DNA of 64,000 nucleotides from Euborellia annulipes (Eukaryota; Arthropoda; Insecta; Dermaptera; Anisolabididae), in contig JAKCPI010006305.1 in assembly GCA_023213315.1 (NCBI GenBank), forward strand, positions 62,001 through 126,000. The letters run 5' to 3'. The position numbers were made by a program, and so were the translations under genes. Shown here piece by piece: positions 1-12,459 of the stretch; positions within the stretch are counted from its first letter, which is position 1, and each line of letters opens with the position of its first letter. A model generated the notes under the pieces. The model did no database searches and was not told the origin of the DNA. It saw only the letters and a list, made by a program, of their open reading frames with translations.

Positions 1-1539
1 CTACCAATTTAAATAAATATGTACGTCATGCATTTATACAAAGAGGAGGCGAGTGAAATAAATTCAACTAGTCAATTAATAAATCCCAACTTTACTTTTT
101 TATTTATACTGTATATAGAGATTAAAAAATATCTTAAATTTATCAAATGTCTTTGCCTTTATATCTTGCGGAATAAGTAAAACGTGAGAAATAAAAATTT
201 TTATTTCACTCTTTTACTATGTTTCGGTCAATCATCTGAGAACATCATTTCGAATTTATCTTGTGAAAAAGACACAAATTCTTAACAAACTATAACATGG
301 CATGTCATCTTGAATTTTATTTATTTTAAATTACGTTTTATTTACAAAAGATAAAAAATTAATTTCAATAATTTATTATCAAACATCTCAACTCATCTTT
401 TTTTTTTTTTTTAATTTAAAAAAAATGCACAATAAAACGTTCAGGGTATATATCATTTTCAAAAGTACAGATAAATTCGTTAATAAATAAAAGCTCTCAC
501 TAGAAAAAAAGTCAAACTCATGATTAATTCACGAATCTTGAAATCAATTCTGGCCATCAGGGAAAATATATAATGGCAAAGCATTTAAACATGAATTTGA
601 TTTAATACTTTTTTAAAAGAGAAAAAAATTTGAATCTGTTTTATTAGGGTATTATTAAGTATTTATATTTAAATTTCGCCCTATTTTTTAAACTTAATTT
701 CTTAATTATTCTCTTGAAAGAAAACTCTATTTCAAATCGAAAGTTATGTTCTGTGCTTGTCACACCAGATTTTTCGTGTCTACATATGTTTAGTTAATTA
801 GGTAGTTTGATGATACTGCAAATCTTAGCCAGGGCCATACAAAGGGTTGCTTCCATTATTTAATGTTGATTTCTCTAGAAAAATCACTAGAGCCTTCCGA
901 AACAGCAGATTTTGAAATGCTCTTCTCCCATTAATTTTTTACTAGTTGGTATATACATTTGTTTTGCTTACTGGAAGTTAGAATCGAACTAATGTTATAA
1001 AAGAATTCCACTTTTCTTGTGTTATGTAAATTAGTTTTTTGCGAACTGACATTTTTAGCTCATCATATAGGATGGCAGGTGTTCCTTATTATCTGACATT
1101 TTTTTTTTCTTCTAGTTATTCCTTGTTTCTAATCTGCCGGAGTTATTCCACCCCGAATTCAGTTCAATAAAAAAAAAAAAAATACATTTTACTTTTTTAT
1201 TAATCGAAAAATGTCATTTTAAAAAGTCCTTCCTTGTCTTACAATTAATTTAATTTTTTTTTTTTTGTTTTCTAAAAAATATTGACTAGGAATCCTGTGG
1301 GATTTCATTTCATATCCTGAATTGAATTATAAAATGAGATTTAGACAAAGTTGTCTTATAAAGTTTTTTTCAACAAATCTTGACTTTGCATTAAAAAATG
1401 AAGACATCAATTTAGTCATTGAATTTGAGATTAGACTGTCGAAATTCATATCAAGTATTTAGGCTACTAAATAAACAAACATATCACCAAGTGTTTTTTG
1501 AATTAATTAATTTTATATTCATTAATTTTTTTCACCTAC
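1..1539. other. AT-rich non-coding stretch
   Basis: No exon or element end was recognised, except an E-type 3' end remnant near 718-790 (TTCTGTGCTTGTCACACCAG). Short open frames have low-complexity composition. Confidence 0.6.
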
Positions 1540-1770
1540 TAATTTTTTTTTTCTCATTCACACTCACACTCACCCACACATTCACACAAACAGTCTTTTC
1601 GGCAACTGAGGCCATTTAAGACTTTTAGACGATAACCGTTGAAGTAATATATACTCGTATATTGGGGGTTCAGGCATTTCTATTTAAGCCATCTGATATC
1701 TAAATGGCTTAAATAAAATCATCGGATTGCATGAGTCCGAACCCGGGCCCCCCCGGCCCCACCGAACCCT
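1540..1770 (-). mobile_element. SINE (family S1), truncated head
   Basis: The tail and body, including the AAGCCATCTGATATCTAAAT palindrome, are clear; the tRNA-like head is degraded into a C-rich stretch. Confidence 0.75.
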
Positions 1771-1784
1771 CTGACAGAGAGAAA

Positions 1785-2035
1785 GTATTGAATTGATGTC
1801 AAAAATTCGATGTCGAGATTTTGATGGAAATACACGTTTTTAGGTCCCCTGAAACAAAAAAGTGGTTTTCGCAACATGTTCTGTCTGTCTCTGTCTGTGT
1901 GTGTGTTCTATTTTAAACATGATCGCATTGAGCTAGGAGGTTGAAATTTTATATTTTAGTTAGGCCCACCTGAGGTGTGAAAACAAGCTTTAAAAAAAAA
2001 GTACTAGTATCTAAAATAGAATATTAAAAAAAAAA
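1785..2035 (+). mobile_element. Family E 5' fragment
   Basis: Keeps the CAAAAATTCGATGTCGAG block, CTGTCTGT repeats, a GAGCTAGGAGGTTGAAATTT block and AAGTACTAGTA. The 3' half is absent. Confidence 0.65.
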
Positions 2036-2668
2036 AACTTAACTTTTTGTGTGAAAAAAAACTTCAAAATAATGATGATAGTACAAACTTGGATGTCTTT
2101 AAAAGTCTTGAGTTGAATTTCTTTATTGATGATCTCTCTCACTCTTTCTTTCCCTTCTTAGACCTTCCTGCCATTGCCAATATTCTTTCTGGTCCAGCGA
2201 CAACCCCTCGTCATGAGAGCACCAATCTCTCCGTAGGGACAAGGGATGAGTAAAAAAAAAAGATTCTAACATAAGACCCTTCTTCCTTTTACGACATACT
2301 GAAAAAATTTCTACCATCATTTGTCATAAAAATTCCAAAAACATGTACAAAGTCTTTTTACATTTGTTTGAACAAATTAAATCTAATTGATATAATTTAT
2401 AATTCCGAATTTGTTAACGTAATCCAAAGATTTGACACTGTTATGCAGGTGCTATATTAAATAAGCTTATACATATCTGAAAAAGTTTTGTAAACATTAA
2501 AACTGAGCCAAAATACCTTAAAGTATAGGCTTACTCATGGACGAATTTGAAACTAATAGACGTTCTGCTGCAGAACACTTTACATTTCCATAAACCCCGC
2601 TAGCCTTAATTTAGACCAGGGATGGCCAATTGGGTGGGTCGTTTTGTCACTTTTTTCAGGAGGGAAAT

Positions 2669-3237
2669 GAAATACCTGGCAAAAGTGGCCCACCCAAATG
2701 GACATTATAGATATACATGGTAAACTTTTTTGAAATCGGAAAATATCTTCTGTGGGGATTGTTACCTCAAAGTTTTGAAATTTAGACTGAAAATCCCAAA
2801 ATTGTCTTTATAGTTTAGTTGGGTTATAATGCGACCATATTTTTGGTTAACGTGATGACACTGGCGATGAAAACTGACATTCTAGCCTCACAATGCCAGT
2901 TATATGCCCCTGGAAGAGCCAGAAATGGATCCTCTGGCCTCTGGGGCCGAAATAGGGGCAAATTCAGTAGCCTACAATTAAGCGCCCAGAGGAGGAATCT
3001 CTGGCCCTTCCAGGAGCATATAACTAGAAGATAGAATGCCAGTTTTCATCTCAAGTGACATCTCGTTATCCAAAAATATGTCGCTTTAGAACCCAACTAA
3101 ACTTAATGACAATTTTGTGATTTTCAGTCGAAATTTCAAAACTTTTAGGTAAGAATTCTCACAGAAGATATTTTCCGATTCCAAAAAAAAATTATATCTG
3201 TAATGTCCATTTGGGTGGGCCACTTTTGCCGGTTATT
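2669..3237. repeat. Foldback with about 270-bp arms
   Basis: Left arm 2669-2945 and right arm 2981-3237 are reverse complements with moderate divergence. Shared words are AAAAGTGGCCCACCCAAATG and the ATATGCCCCTGGAAG/CTTCCAGGAGCATAT pair. The GC-rich centre has no long frame. Confidence 0.88.
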
Positions 3238-3249
3238 TCTTCTTAGCCA

Positions 3250-4627
3250 AATGATATAACTTCCAAAAGCCAAAGTAAGTCAATTAGATACTTCCTTCTT
3301 TATCGGTTTCTTCTCACTCTCACTTTCAATCACAAGTATCCTGTATTTCATGCTAGTTTCTATTATTTAATCTTGTTGATTATAAAAATATTTTTCATGA
3401 AAGAAGAATTTTGGTTGCAATACGCGAGATCAATGGCCTTTTAGTGTTTGACGTCAAACTTTATAAAACTTTGGAAGCTTTTCGTAGAAAATTTTATATG
3501 GATGAATGACTGATGATCATAAACTTGAATAGCGAACGAGGGAACCAAAATGGTAAAGTTGGGTTGGCTCCCACTTATACGAGCTTCCTGCTTGCAATTT
3601 TCTTCAGAAACTCAATATAACTATGATTCAATTTTGAATATCATTATATAGAAATTATTCAAGGTTCGAGATATTTCATTATTTTTTTTTGAACATTTTA
3701 TTTTCTCTTATTCAGTATTAAAACTGTTAAAAGAATTTTTAATATGTTTATGCGGCTATGCTCTTTAATTTAATAATAAAACCACAAAAGCCTTATAAAA
3801 AACACAACACCCTGCACTCACTAAAAATTAATAACGCCACAAAAAAAAAAAAAAAAAAACTACCAAATTTAATTAAGCTAAAATACAAATTTATTTTTTT
3901 TCCCTTTGTTTATATATATAAGAAAATAAACATTATTTAGTTTTAAATTAATTAAGACAACTTCAAAATCTGACATTTATTTATTTTATTTTTTTGTCAT
4001 TGTTTTTTCCCTAACTAATTAAAAATTGTGGGTGTGAGTGTCGCGCGCTTCCATTCTATCTCACTTCTTATTAATTAAATGAAATCCCACTCAATTTAAT
4101 ATGGAGTCATTAGATTTCTGGGTCAGCATCTCTGCTTCATTGGTTGTCTACTCGCAAGGCGATCATAAACTGAAAAATAACACTTCATTCAATATTCATT
4201 TTGCCTCCTCTAAATTATTATATACTATTATTTCATCCCCCACAACACAACTTTCTATTAAATTCAAGTTTAGAATGTCAATGTTTACTCACAATATATT
4301 GCATATTTGGTTTAAACATTATAATTTAACTAGTCGAGTTTGATGTTGATATTTTAAATTAAAATTGCAATTATAATATCAAATAAAATAGTTCATAGAT
4401 TATAATGATTAAAGAAAATAATAGTCTATTTATCTATATAATTATCTTCTCTCAAAAACTCTATAATTACTATTAATTTAAACAAATATTAAATATACTT
4501 TATGTTAATAATGGATGCAGATGATGAGATAGTGGCAGAAAGAAAATGGGATTGCTTTATACACTGCGCGTCAAAAATAACGTAACATTTTGTTTCTTTC
4601 TAAGTGTTCTAGTCTACCTTAATGATA
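3250..4627. other. AT-rich non-coding stretch
   Basis: Poly-A at 3841-3858. Nothing else recognised. Confidence 0.6.
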
Positions 4628-4635
4628 CTCTAATA

Positions 4636-4724
4636 CACTGTTTCCCAACCTTTTGAAGTCCATGGCACCCCAAAATATCTCGCGGCACCCTTGGGTGCCG
4701 GGGCACACCGGTTGGGAACCACTG
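4636..4724. mobile_element. Short hAT-type MITE with perfect 8-bp duplication
   Basis: The ends CACTGTTTCCCAACC and GGTTGGGAACCACTG are inverted repeats with two mismatches and look like hAT termini. CTCTAATA flanks both sides (4628-4635, 4725-4732). It is only 89 bp. Confidence 0.9.
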
Positions 4725-5183
4725 CTCTAATACAAAAAACATTTATTATGAAATATCTTATTCATTTCTAAGCAAATACAAATCATTTTAATCAATTTAA
4801 TACAATTTAAATAAAATAAAGAGAAATATGTCGATTTCAAATTTGAAGGACAATCAACATAATTTCGATGTTTTGTTGGATATTAATTAAAAATTTTGTT
4901 TTTATTCGAATCTCCAATCAAATAGAGAAAAACTGAAATGGAAAGATTAATTATTTTAAAATTTTAAAAATTTGAAGCTAATACAAAATTTTCGACATTT
5001 TTGTCTTTGTTTTATTTATATTTTAATTATTTTTTAAAATGATATGCTTTTGTGTTAAATTTACTTAGAAATGTATAATATATTTCATATAAAATGTTTA
5101 ATAAATTATAGTATCACTAAGATAGATTAGAGTAGGTCTTCTTAATTAAGAAGAAACAAAATGTTACGTTATTTTTTCGGTCA

Positions 5184-5420
5184 AGGGCGGATACAAGGGG
5201 GTGGGGGTAATGATGTTAATTACCCCTTGATTTGATAAAAATATTTTTTTGTGAAGTTGAATTTTATTTTTAATACACAATTTAAAAAATTAATATTTAA
5301 AAATTTGATTTGTATATATATTCTGGTAAACAAGTGATGTGTGTGCTGTCCGACCATTCACACTAGATTACCCCCCCCCCAAAAAAAAAAAAAAAAAAAA
5401 AACTTTGGATCCGCTCTTGA
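5184..5420. mobile_element. G-tract MITE with about 9-bp duplication (Mutator-like?)
   Basis: Ends AAGGGCGGATAC and GGATCCGCTCTTG; TTTCGGTCA lies on both sides (5175-5183, 5421-5429). Inner G and C runs. A 9-bp duplication is usual for Mutator-type elements, but no transposase is present. Confidence 0.72.
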
Positions 5421-5429
5421 TTTCGGTCA

Positions 5430-7640
5430 ACATAAATGTAATACTTTGACTTAGGATTCTATGTATGCTCTCTTATCCATGTGGTGAGGAAAAACATCGT
5501 CAATAACCACAAATAGGCTACTCAATTTAATAAAAAAAAAAAATAAATAAATTTTTGTAGTCTATTAAGTTTTCAATTCACGCCTATATATTGATCTAAC
5601 GACATTGAATCACTTATATATTAAAAACCAATTCAAGAGAATCTGTTTTTCATTAAAATTGACTAATTTGAATTTGATCTATTATATAGGAATTATCAGA
5701 AAATAATTTCGCTTATGGTCTTTTTTTTATTAAAAGAACTCATAAACTTAAATTCACTTTTTATGCCTCCTCTTACTACCTATGCTATAAAATTGAAAGA
5801 AACTTTTAAGGGTAGCTGCTATGCAAAAAAAAAATTTTATCAAACATTCATTACACTCCCTTTCTTCTTTTATTTTTTATTAGCTATAAGTTTTTTTTTT
5901 ATATCCTTTTAGTTTTTTCTTAAGAACAATATTCTTCTTTATCTTTTCAAATTTTGGCCTCGCACATATAGAATATTAATAATAACTATGTTTAAAAAAA
6001 TATTTTAGATATAATTAAACTCGTTTTCTGGCGGTGAATTAATTTTTGTAGTTATCACATTCTACATGAAACCTTTTGGCCTCAAACGCATTTAAAATTA
6101 GTTCCTTTCAAGGCGAACATCGGTTCTTACAAGATTACATTAAACCCTTTAAGGGATTCTTTACATATCTCAACATATATTAAAAATGAATTTAAATTAT
6201 ATTAAAATTTTCTACTTATTAATTGTTCCGCTTTCTAATCTAAATTTGAACTACTCTGTATTCTTATATAGTTATATATAACTTTTTTCAATCTTACAGT
6301 ATTTATTTGTACTAACTTAGTTCAGATTATTTTTATTAATTTTATAATTTTAATTTTTACCCATTAACATTCCTCCAAATAACTCTTTGATTTTCTTTTT
6401 CTTAAATCTTTCTCTTCGTACTCCTTTACTCTTGTTAAGTTATTTTTTTTCTTTTTCATATATGTACCTATATCATTTATTATAAATTTATATGGAAATT
6501 AAAAAAAAAAAAAATTATTTTTTATTTCCTTCATTAACCCGAGACCATATTAGTACACAAATACAACAAATGCTTATACTAAATACAATATCAAAATATA
6601 CATATAAAACAACATTAATACCAAATTGAATGATAAAATAAAATTAAATGATAAAATAACAAATTTTTGCCACTATAAAAATAAAACGTTAAAAATATTA
6701 ATTTTTAACAAATCTTTGAAACTTACAACCTAGTATTTTTAATTTAATTTTTTTTTTTTAATTTTCATATACAAAGTGTTTCTACCAGAGCCTACGGTTG
6801 ATAGCTTAAATTTAATAATTTATTATTATTAAGTTATTTGAAATATATTATCATATTATACCCCCTTTGCTTTTTTTTTTATTTATTTACGGTCTTTTTC
6901 GGCATCGGATGCCATTTGGACCCAGTATTTATTTATTTCAATTGCTAAATTGAAATGAATTTTTGTCGCATCAGATGGGATGCGAACCCTAAACACCTAG
7001 CACAAGAGGTTCTCTGCTATAAATCCATATCGATTAAAAAATTTATTAACATATTAATAAAAAAAAAACAATTGTAAATTTAAAAATAGTATAATTTAAT
7101 CATACACTTCTTTTACAACATATAAAAATAATTTCATATTTTTCTCTTGAGTGGTAATGAACTTGCTCTCCATGCTTCAAGTCACATGCAACATATATTT
7201 GCCCTTTCTCTTCTCCCTTATTTTACGACCAAATTTAAATATTTATAAATTCATAACCTTTAAATAATTACTTTTTTCATTGAGAGTTATACTCAAAGCT
7301 TATTTAAACTTGTTTTATTTGATTTTGAGAAAGTACTTAGCTTCTCAATCCTTTAATAATTTATAATCATGATATGCACAATAAATTTCAAGTGACACCT
7401 TTCTCCAAATGAATGGAAATAATTAAAAAAATAATTCAAATGATAATTGTATCGTTAAAGGAAAGTGTAAACAAATTTTTATGTTTGTCCATGTGTATAG
7501 TTCTGTTAAATTATTTATTTATTTGTATGAATTTGAAATTTCATGATTTAACTTAACTATAGTCTGCCTAATTAGCCTCAGATACTGAAAACTTCTCTAT
7601 TATTAGAGACCCTTCTTAACGTTTTACTTTAATTTTCTGT
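5430..7640. other. AT-rich stretch, likely intron upstream of the kinesin exon
   Basis: Contains the SINE-like fragment at 6880-7030. No upstream kinesin exon was recognised. The intron assignment is inferred from the acceptor at 7644. Confidence 0.5.
6880..7030 (-). repeat. tRNA-derived SINE-like fragment (S2-type tail)
   Basis: The minus strand has a B-box-like GGGTTCGCATCCC and a tail with GGCATCCGATGCCGAAAAAG. A tRNA-like A-box half is weak. Confidence 0.55.
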
Positions 7641-7644
7641 GCAG

Positions 7645-7808
7645 GAAGCAGCCGAAGACATTCGCGTTTGACCATTGCTTCTATTCGGTGGATTCGAGCA
7701 CACCGAGACATGCCTCACAAGATCAGGTGTTCGATTGCCTCGGAAGGGACATTCTCGACAACGCCTTCCAGGGGTACAACGCATGCATCTTCGCCTACGG
7801 ACAGACCG
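7645..7808 (+). CDS. Internal exon of a kinesin-3 motor domain (KIF13/Khc-73-like)
   Basis: The exon encodes 54 complete residues, beginning KQPKTFAFDHCFYSV and ending GYNACIFAYGQT. The first base of the next glycine codon lies before the donor. The block FQGYNACIFAYGQTG is the conserved stretch just before and into the P-loop of the kinesin motor ATPase; the GKS/T part should start the next exon. The upstream PKTFAFDHCFYS and the SQDQVFDCLGRDILDNAF segment fit the KIF13/Khc-73 branch of kinesin-3 better than KIF1/unc-104; this is from memory of the family, not an alignment. The exon is preceded by a pyrimidine-rich acceptor ending GCAG at 7644 and followed by the donor GTGAGT at 7809-7814. 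It is 164 nt, with one base completing the previous codon and one starting the next. It is clearly GC-richer than its surroundings. The protein would be a plus-end microtubule motor for vesicle transport. No neighbouring exon of the gene was recognised, so flanking introns may exceed 7 kb and 50 kb. Confidence 0.93.
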
Positions 7809-8060
7809 GTGAGTCACCCACTAACATCTGATATCCACCAATCAATTATCTATCTTTCCTTTAAACCCACGCATCAAATGCAAATGCCTTTTTCTTCAAA
7901 AGAATAATCTTTAACTCTAAATAGAAAGACTGTTTTAGGATTTTAATAAATCAAATTAAATTATTTTACTTTAATCTAAGAAATTAAATTAAAAACATGA
8001 TTTCTCTATCTTTAATAAGAATATGATTTTTTTTTTGTAATTCTTACAATTTGAATTTAA

Positions 8061-8460
8061 GGTGCGCACGTCTTGGGGTGCTAATTTTGATAGTTTCCAG
8101 CGACCACAATTTTGAAGCTATCGACCTCAAATTTTTTTTTAAATTAAAGCTATTTAAAATATCTACAACTTATAGAAGACCTTTTTTTGATTTTCGAAAA
8201 AATAAATTTTTTTTTTTAGATTAATCTCATTCAAGAAAAGATATTTTTAAAAAATTCGCTCTATATCTTATAGATAATTAAATTAGTAATCATTGTGTTA
8301 AAAAATAATTAATTTGTTGCCTTTAATTAATTAGCTGGAACCTTTCAAATGAAATTAAATAAATCCCTTGTATTCCTATGGGAAAAACTAACGCCATCTC
8401 TTGCCGCCTAGAGTAACTCGGTAGTCAATCGCCTTCTAACGGCTTTTCGAGAAGCACACC
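8061..8460. mobile_element. TTAA-flanked MITE, type A
   Basis: Ends GGTGCGCACGTCTTGG and the reverse of GGTGTGCTTCTCG; TTAA on both sides (8057-8060, 8461-8464). A second copy is at 32643-33026. TTAA targets are typical of piggyBac-type elements. Confidence 0.85.
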
Positions 8461-8565
8461 TTAACATTGAAAAGAAAAAGAATTTTTAGAAAATAGACTA
8501 CTATTATTCAGAGTGAGATTTAAACTTTCGACCGTTGGTTCTCGTTAAAACATTTAGTAAATTAA

Positions 8566-8800
8566 AATTAAATATACAAATTAAACACTAGGTTATTTGT
8601 TTCAAAGGTTTTATTAATTAAAAATTAACATTTAATAAATATTTCAATAATTACTTGTCATCATCAGAAGTAATTACATTCTAATACATGAAAGTAGCAA
8701 CATTATACTATATTATTATATGCAATTTTTAATTAATAAAACCTTTGAAGCAAATAACCTAGTGTTTAATTTGTATATTTAATTTTAATTTATAATTTTC
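8566..8800. repeat. Foldback carrying decayed hammerhead motif
   Basis: Arms 8566-8635 and 8728-8800 share TAAACACTAGGTTATTTGTT and its reverse complement. It is the same family as 53367-53570; both are bordered by GAGAACCAACGGTCGAAAG-like sequence. Confidence 0.82.
8633..8672 (-). ncRNA. Decayed hammerhead-like motif
   Basis: An intact CUGAUGA (8661-8667) and GAAA (8642-8645) align with the motif at 53432-53475, and the flanking foldback arms match too. Stem II (GACAA against UUAUU) and the stem III palindrome have mutated. It is an old, probably inactive copy of the same family. Confidence 0.5.
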
Positions 8801-8817
8801 AGCTTTCGATAAACTTT

Positions 8818-8980
8818 TTTTTTTACTTTCTCTTACCTATGTATATATGTAATATATATATAGAGAGAAAGTATTGGATTCATGTCAAAAATTCGATGTC
8901 GAGATTTTGATGGATCTTCACGTTTTGAGGTCCCCTGAATCCAAAAAAGTGGTTTTCGCGACATGGTCTGTCTGTCTGTC

Positions 8981-9016
<36 letters not shown>

Positions 9017-10160
9017 TGTGAACAAAATATTTACAAGAACGAAAAGAGCTAGGAGGTTGAAATTTTATATTTAAGTTAGGCACCCCCCATGGGACCGGGA
9101 CACGAAGCTTTTGAACAAAATCGACCAAAAAGTACTAGCACTTTACTGATTCACTTTTTCAGTTTTTTTCGATTTTCTTAAAATTTGCTCCAACGATTTT
9201 TTTTAAAATTCAAAAATCAATTATTTTTTAGATTCTCTTTAAAATGTATATTCTCATTTTGCGATTGAAATCTTCTGAAGACCACTTTACTCTTGTACTC
9301 CATAGAAAAGATAGGAGAAATGGTTGCCATGGTATCAAAATATAAATATTTTCCCATACTTATAAATTTTACATCTTGAATTCATATGTTCCGTAGCCCC
9401 CGGGGGGCGTAGTAGGTAGCGTGCCTACCTCCTATACCAAACGTCGCGGGTTCGGACCCAGGCAGTCCGATGATTTTATTTAAGCCATCTGGATACCAGA
9501 TGGCTTAAATAGAAATGCCTGAACCCATAATAGATAATATTATATTACAACGGTTATCGTCAAAGTCTTAAATGGCCTAAGTTGCGAAAAGACTGTGTGA
9601 AGTGTGTGTTAGTGTGAGTGTGAATGAGAAAAAAGTGTGAATGTTTTTTAAAAAAAAAAAAAATATGTTCCCTACTGTCGGGAACTAAATACATGTGGAC
9701 ACAAAAAATCTGGTGTGACAAGCACAGTACACAACTTTCGATTACCGAAGGTAAGAGAAAGTTGTGTGCTGTGCGCCAGTTGGACCAAATTTTAAGAAAA
9801 TCGAAAAAAACTGAAAAAGTACATCAGTAAAGTACTAGTACTCTTTGGCCGATTTTGATTAAAAGCTTATTTTTTCCGGTCCCGGGAGATGTTTAACTTA
9901 AATATAAAATTTTCACCCTCATAGCTCAATTCCTTCATGCTTAAAATTGAACACACACAGACACACACACTCTCATTCACACTCACACTCACACACACAT
10001 TCACACAGTCAGACCATTCGCGAAAACCATTTTTTGGATTCAGGGGACCTCAAAACGTGAAGATCCATCAAAATCTCGATATCGAATTTTTGACATGAAT
10101 CCAATACTTTCTCTCTATATATATATTACATATATACATAGGTAAGAGAAAGTAAAAAGG
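8818..10160. mobile_element. Family E palindromic composite with a nested SINE
   Basis: The left half (8818-9780) reads as a + strand E copy and the right half (about 9781-10160) as a minus-strand copy. Both outer ends carry the same terminal hairpin (TACTTTCTCTTACC... against ...GGTAAGAGAAAGTA). The left copy includes CTGT and GT microsatellites near 8966-9016 and is split by a SINE at 9393-9662. The inverted arms share several hundred bp. No transposase frame is seen. Confidence 0.8.
9393..9662 (+). mobile_element. tRNA-derived SINE (family S1), complete, 9-bp duplication
   Basis: The 5' head is tRNA-like, with GTAGTAGGTAGCGTGCC as an A-box-like region and GCGGGTTCGGACCC as the B box of a pol III promoter. 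The body has a short palindrome around GCCATCTGGATACCAGATGG and a tail with GTGTGAATG repeats ending in poly-A. The 9-bp duplication ATATGTTCC (9384-9392, 9663-9671) flanks it perfectly, proving retroposition into a family E element. Confidence 0.93.
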
Positions 10161-10254
10161 TCAAATAATTTTTTTTTTTTTTTTGCATGCGAGTCTCATC
10201 CCATTTTTTCAGACTCTGGTTTCGGCGAAGTTGGCCAGGAAAGAAATAGGAAAT

Positions 10255-10356
10255 GATTTTTGGCAACTTAGGCCTGAAGACCTTGACCGATAACCGATTG
10301 GTAAGTCTAATATATATATTGTGGGGTCAGGCATTTCTATTTAAGCCATTCGATAA
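10255..10356 (-). mobile_element. SINE S1 body fragment
   Basis: Only GATAACCGATT, the GGGGTCAGGCATTTCTATTT segment and the start of the palindrome remain. Confidence 0.6.
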
Positions 10357-10359
10357 ACT

Positions 10360-11218
10360 TGGAAATACACAGTACTTATTAACTGTTTGTATTTTTTTAG
10401 TTAAACTCAAAGCGTAAAGTTTTTTTTTTTCGTTTAAAATCTATAATCCATTGAACCAGAAAAACCTCAAAAACTTTGAATATAATTTAAATACACAATC
10501 ACGAAATTGAAATTATTATATTTAATTAGCTAATTTCTAAAAACTTTTCCCCCAAGTTATATGATATATTTATTTTTTTAATGTTTTTTTTTATTAACTG
10601 AAACGACTTTAACTTTAGTTACTAAATGTCCAATAATATATGTTTTTTTTTTCCATAAAGTCTAAAGATCCTTCAATTTATAATGCCTGTAGGACATTTA
10701 AAGGACTCTTAACAACTTTATTTGAAAACTCTTAATTTTTCAAATTATATATATATATATATATAAAATCCATAGGCCACATGAATCGAAAAAAGATATT
10801 AGATATTTAAACTTTGTTTATAGCCGAGGAGGGCATTAATATAGCCGTCACATTTATTAAACATATGTACGAGACCCGACGTGAACAAACTCATAAAAAA
10901 GAGGCTCTCTTTTTACTCCCACCCAACGACCCTAGACTGGCATATTAAATTAGATTGTGATTTAATTCGATTGAATGTGTTAAATAAGAAAGACAGACGA
11001 TGCTTAATCGATCTCAATTATCATATCCATCATATACATCTTGTAAGATTAACATTTGATACTGATAGCATCCACCCCCTTAATTAGCATCTGCCAACTG
11101 CTATATTAAACTTAATACCTGCCTGCATAATAATAAATTATTTACAATTGAGGAAGAACAGTGTTATTATTGTACGTTTAAAACTTCAATTAAATAGTGG
11201 AATATTCTATAACAGATG
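10360..11218. other. AT-rich non-coding stretch
   Basis: TA microsatellite near 10747-10765. No coding signal. Confidence 0.55.
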
Positions 11219-11222
11219 TTAA

Positions 11223-11850
11223 GGGGCTACGGGAGCGAAGTGGTTACGCATGTTTTTCCCGCTAAGATGGCGTTGTGTGTCATAAAAAGTATGCCCAAAA
11301 AAAAAAAGTAATTCAAAAATTTGCCAAGAGATGTCAGAATGGTAACTAATAATATTTAATGCATTTGGTTGATTTTCATTGATCTTTTAACAATAAATAC
11401 ATTATAAATGTTATTATATATTATGTATCTTTTATAAAAGCATAAAAATATATAAACATAGGCTAGATATAGGCTAATCCTATATCGTCTGTTAAACTAG
11501 CCTGCCATCTATTGCAAGAATGATGAACTAATTTGACAGTTGGTTTTTAAATAAATAATCTAAGCTTATTTTAAAAATTTCTTAATTAATATGTGATTAA
11601 TAATAACAATAAATTCATTTTTGAATTTAAAAAAAATTAAAGATTATTGGGACAGATTGTTTTTTTTTTGTATTTGCTTGATAACAAAAAAATTAATTAC
11701 GATAATTTTTTAATAAGTCATTAAAAAAATTATAGCTCGATGTCCCAATAATTTCTTATGAATTCATTTAAAAAAAACCGCATTGAAAAATTCCTTATAA
11801 TAGTCTAGTTTTTTTTTTAAAGTATGTTTAGACGTCGCTCCTGAACCCCC
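11223..11850. mobile_element. TTAA-flanked MITE, type B
   Basis: Starts GGGGCTACGGGAGCGAAG and ends GACGTCGCTCCTGAACCCCC. Left flank TTAA, right flank TCAA (one change). Over its length it matches 59451-60070. Confidence 0.85.
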
Positions 11851-11854
11851 TCAA

Positions 11855-12455
11855 GAAAGACTAACAAGTAAAGAGGATGGGCTCAATGACCGACACCGAA
11901 AACAGCATTTAATAAATTTCAAAAAAATTTGTATCAAATAAATTCGTTCTTTTTTGCTTACGCACTCATTTTTCCGTTAATTGCTTTAGGCAGGTATTTT
12001 TACAATTATACTTTCCTGATATTAGAGAAGCTCTCGACCAAATGAATCACCAATCATTTGTTTTATATACCTTTCATCAATCATTTGACACAATCCATAC
12101 ATACCCTGATTTATTTACATACTCTTTGAGCTCAAATAATAATAAAAAAAAAAACAAATATATTCTTTGAATAATATTTTTGTCTTATCACTTCTCCCCA
12201 GTATGGGTCTATTAATATTTATTTTATTATTTGAAATTATAATTGAACAAAACTTATATTGATTTAGCCTACTTTTTTTTTCAAACGTGCAAACTAATTA
12301 ATACTACCTCATTCAATATGCAGTCAAGTTGTTTTGATGTTTGTAACTTCAATAAATTCGTATATTTTCTCAGCACGTCTTTAAATGGATTGAATGGATT
12401 AGTGTTTAAAAAGGAAAATTATTTATTCGGTCAGATGAAAAGTGATGTTGAGAAA
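11855..12455. other. AT-rich non-coding stretch
   Basis: Nothing recognised. Confidence 0.55.
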
Positions 12456-12459
12456 AAAA

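Noticed and set aside
8874..9128. Open frames on both strands across the CTGT/GT microsatellite
   Set aside because: The frames come from the simple repeat in family E and recur in other E copies; no protein family is seen.
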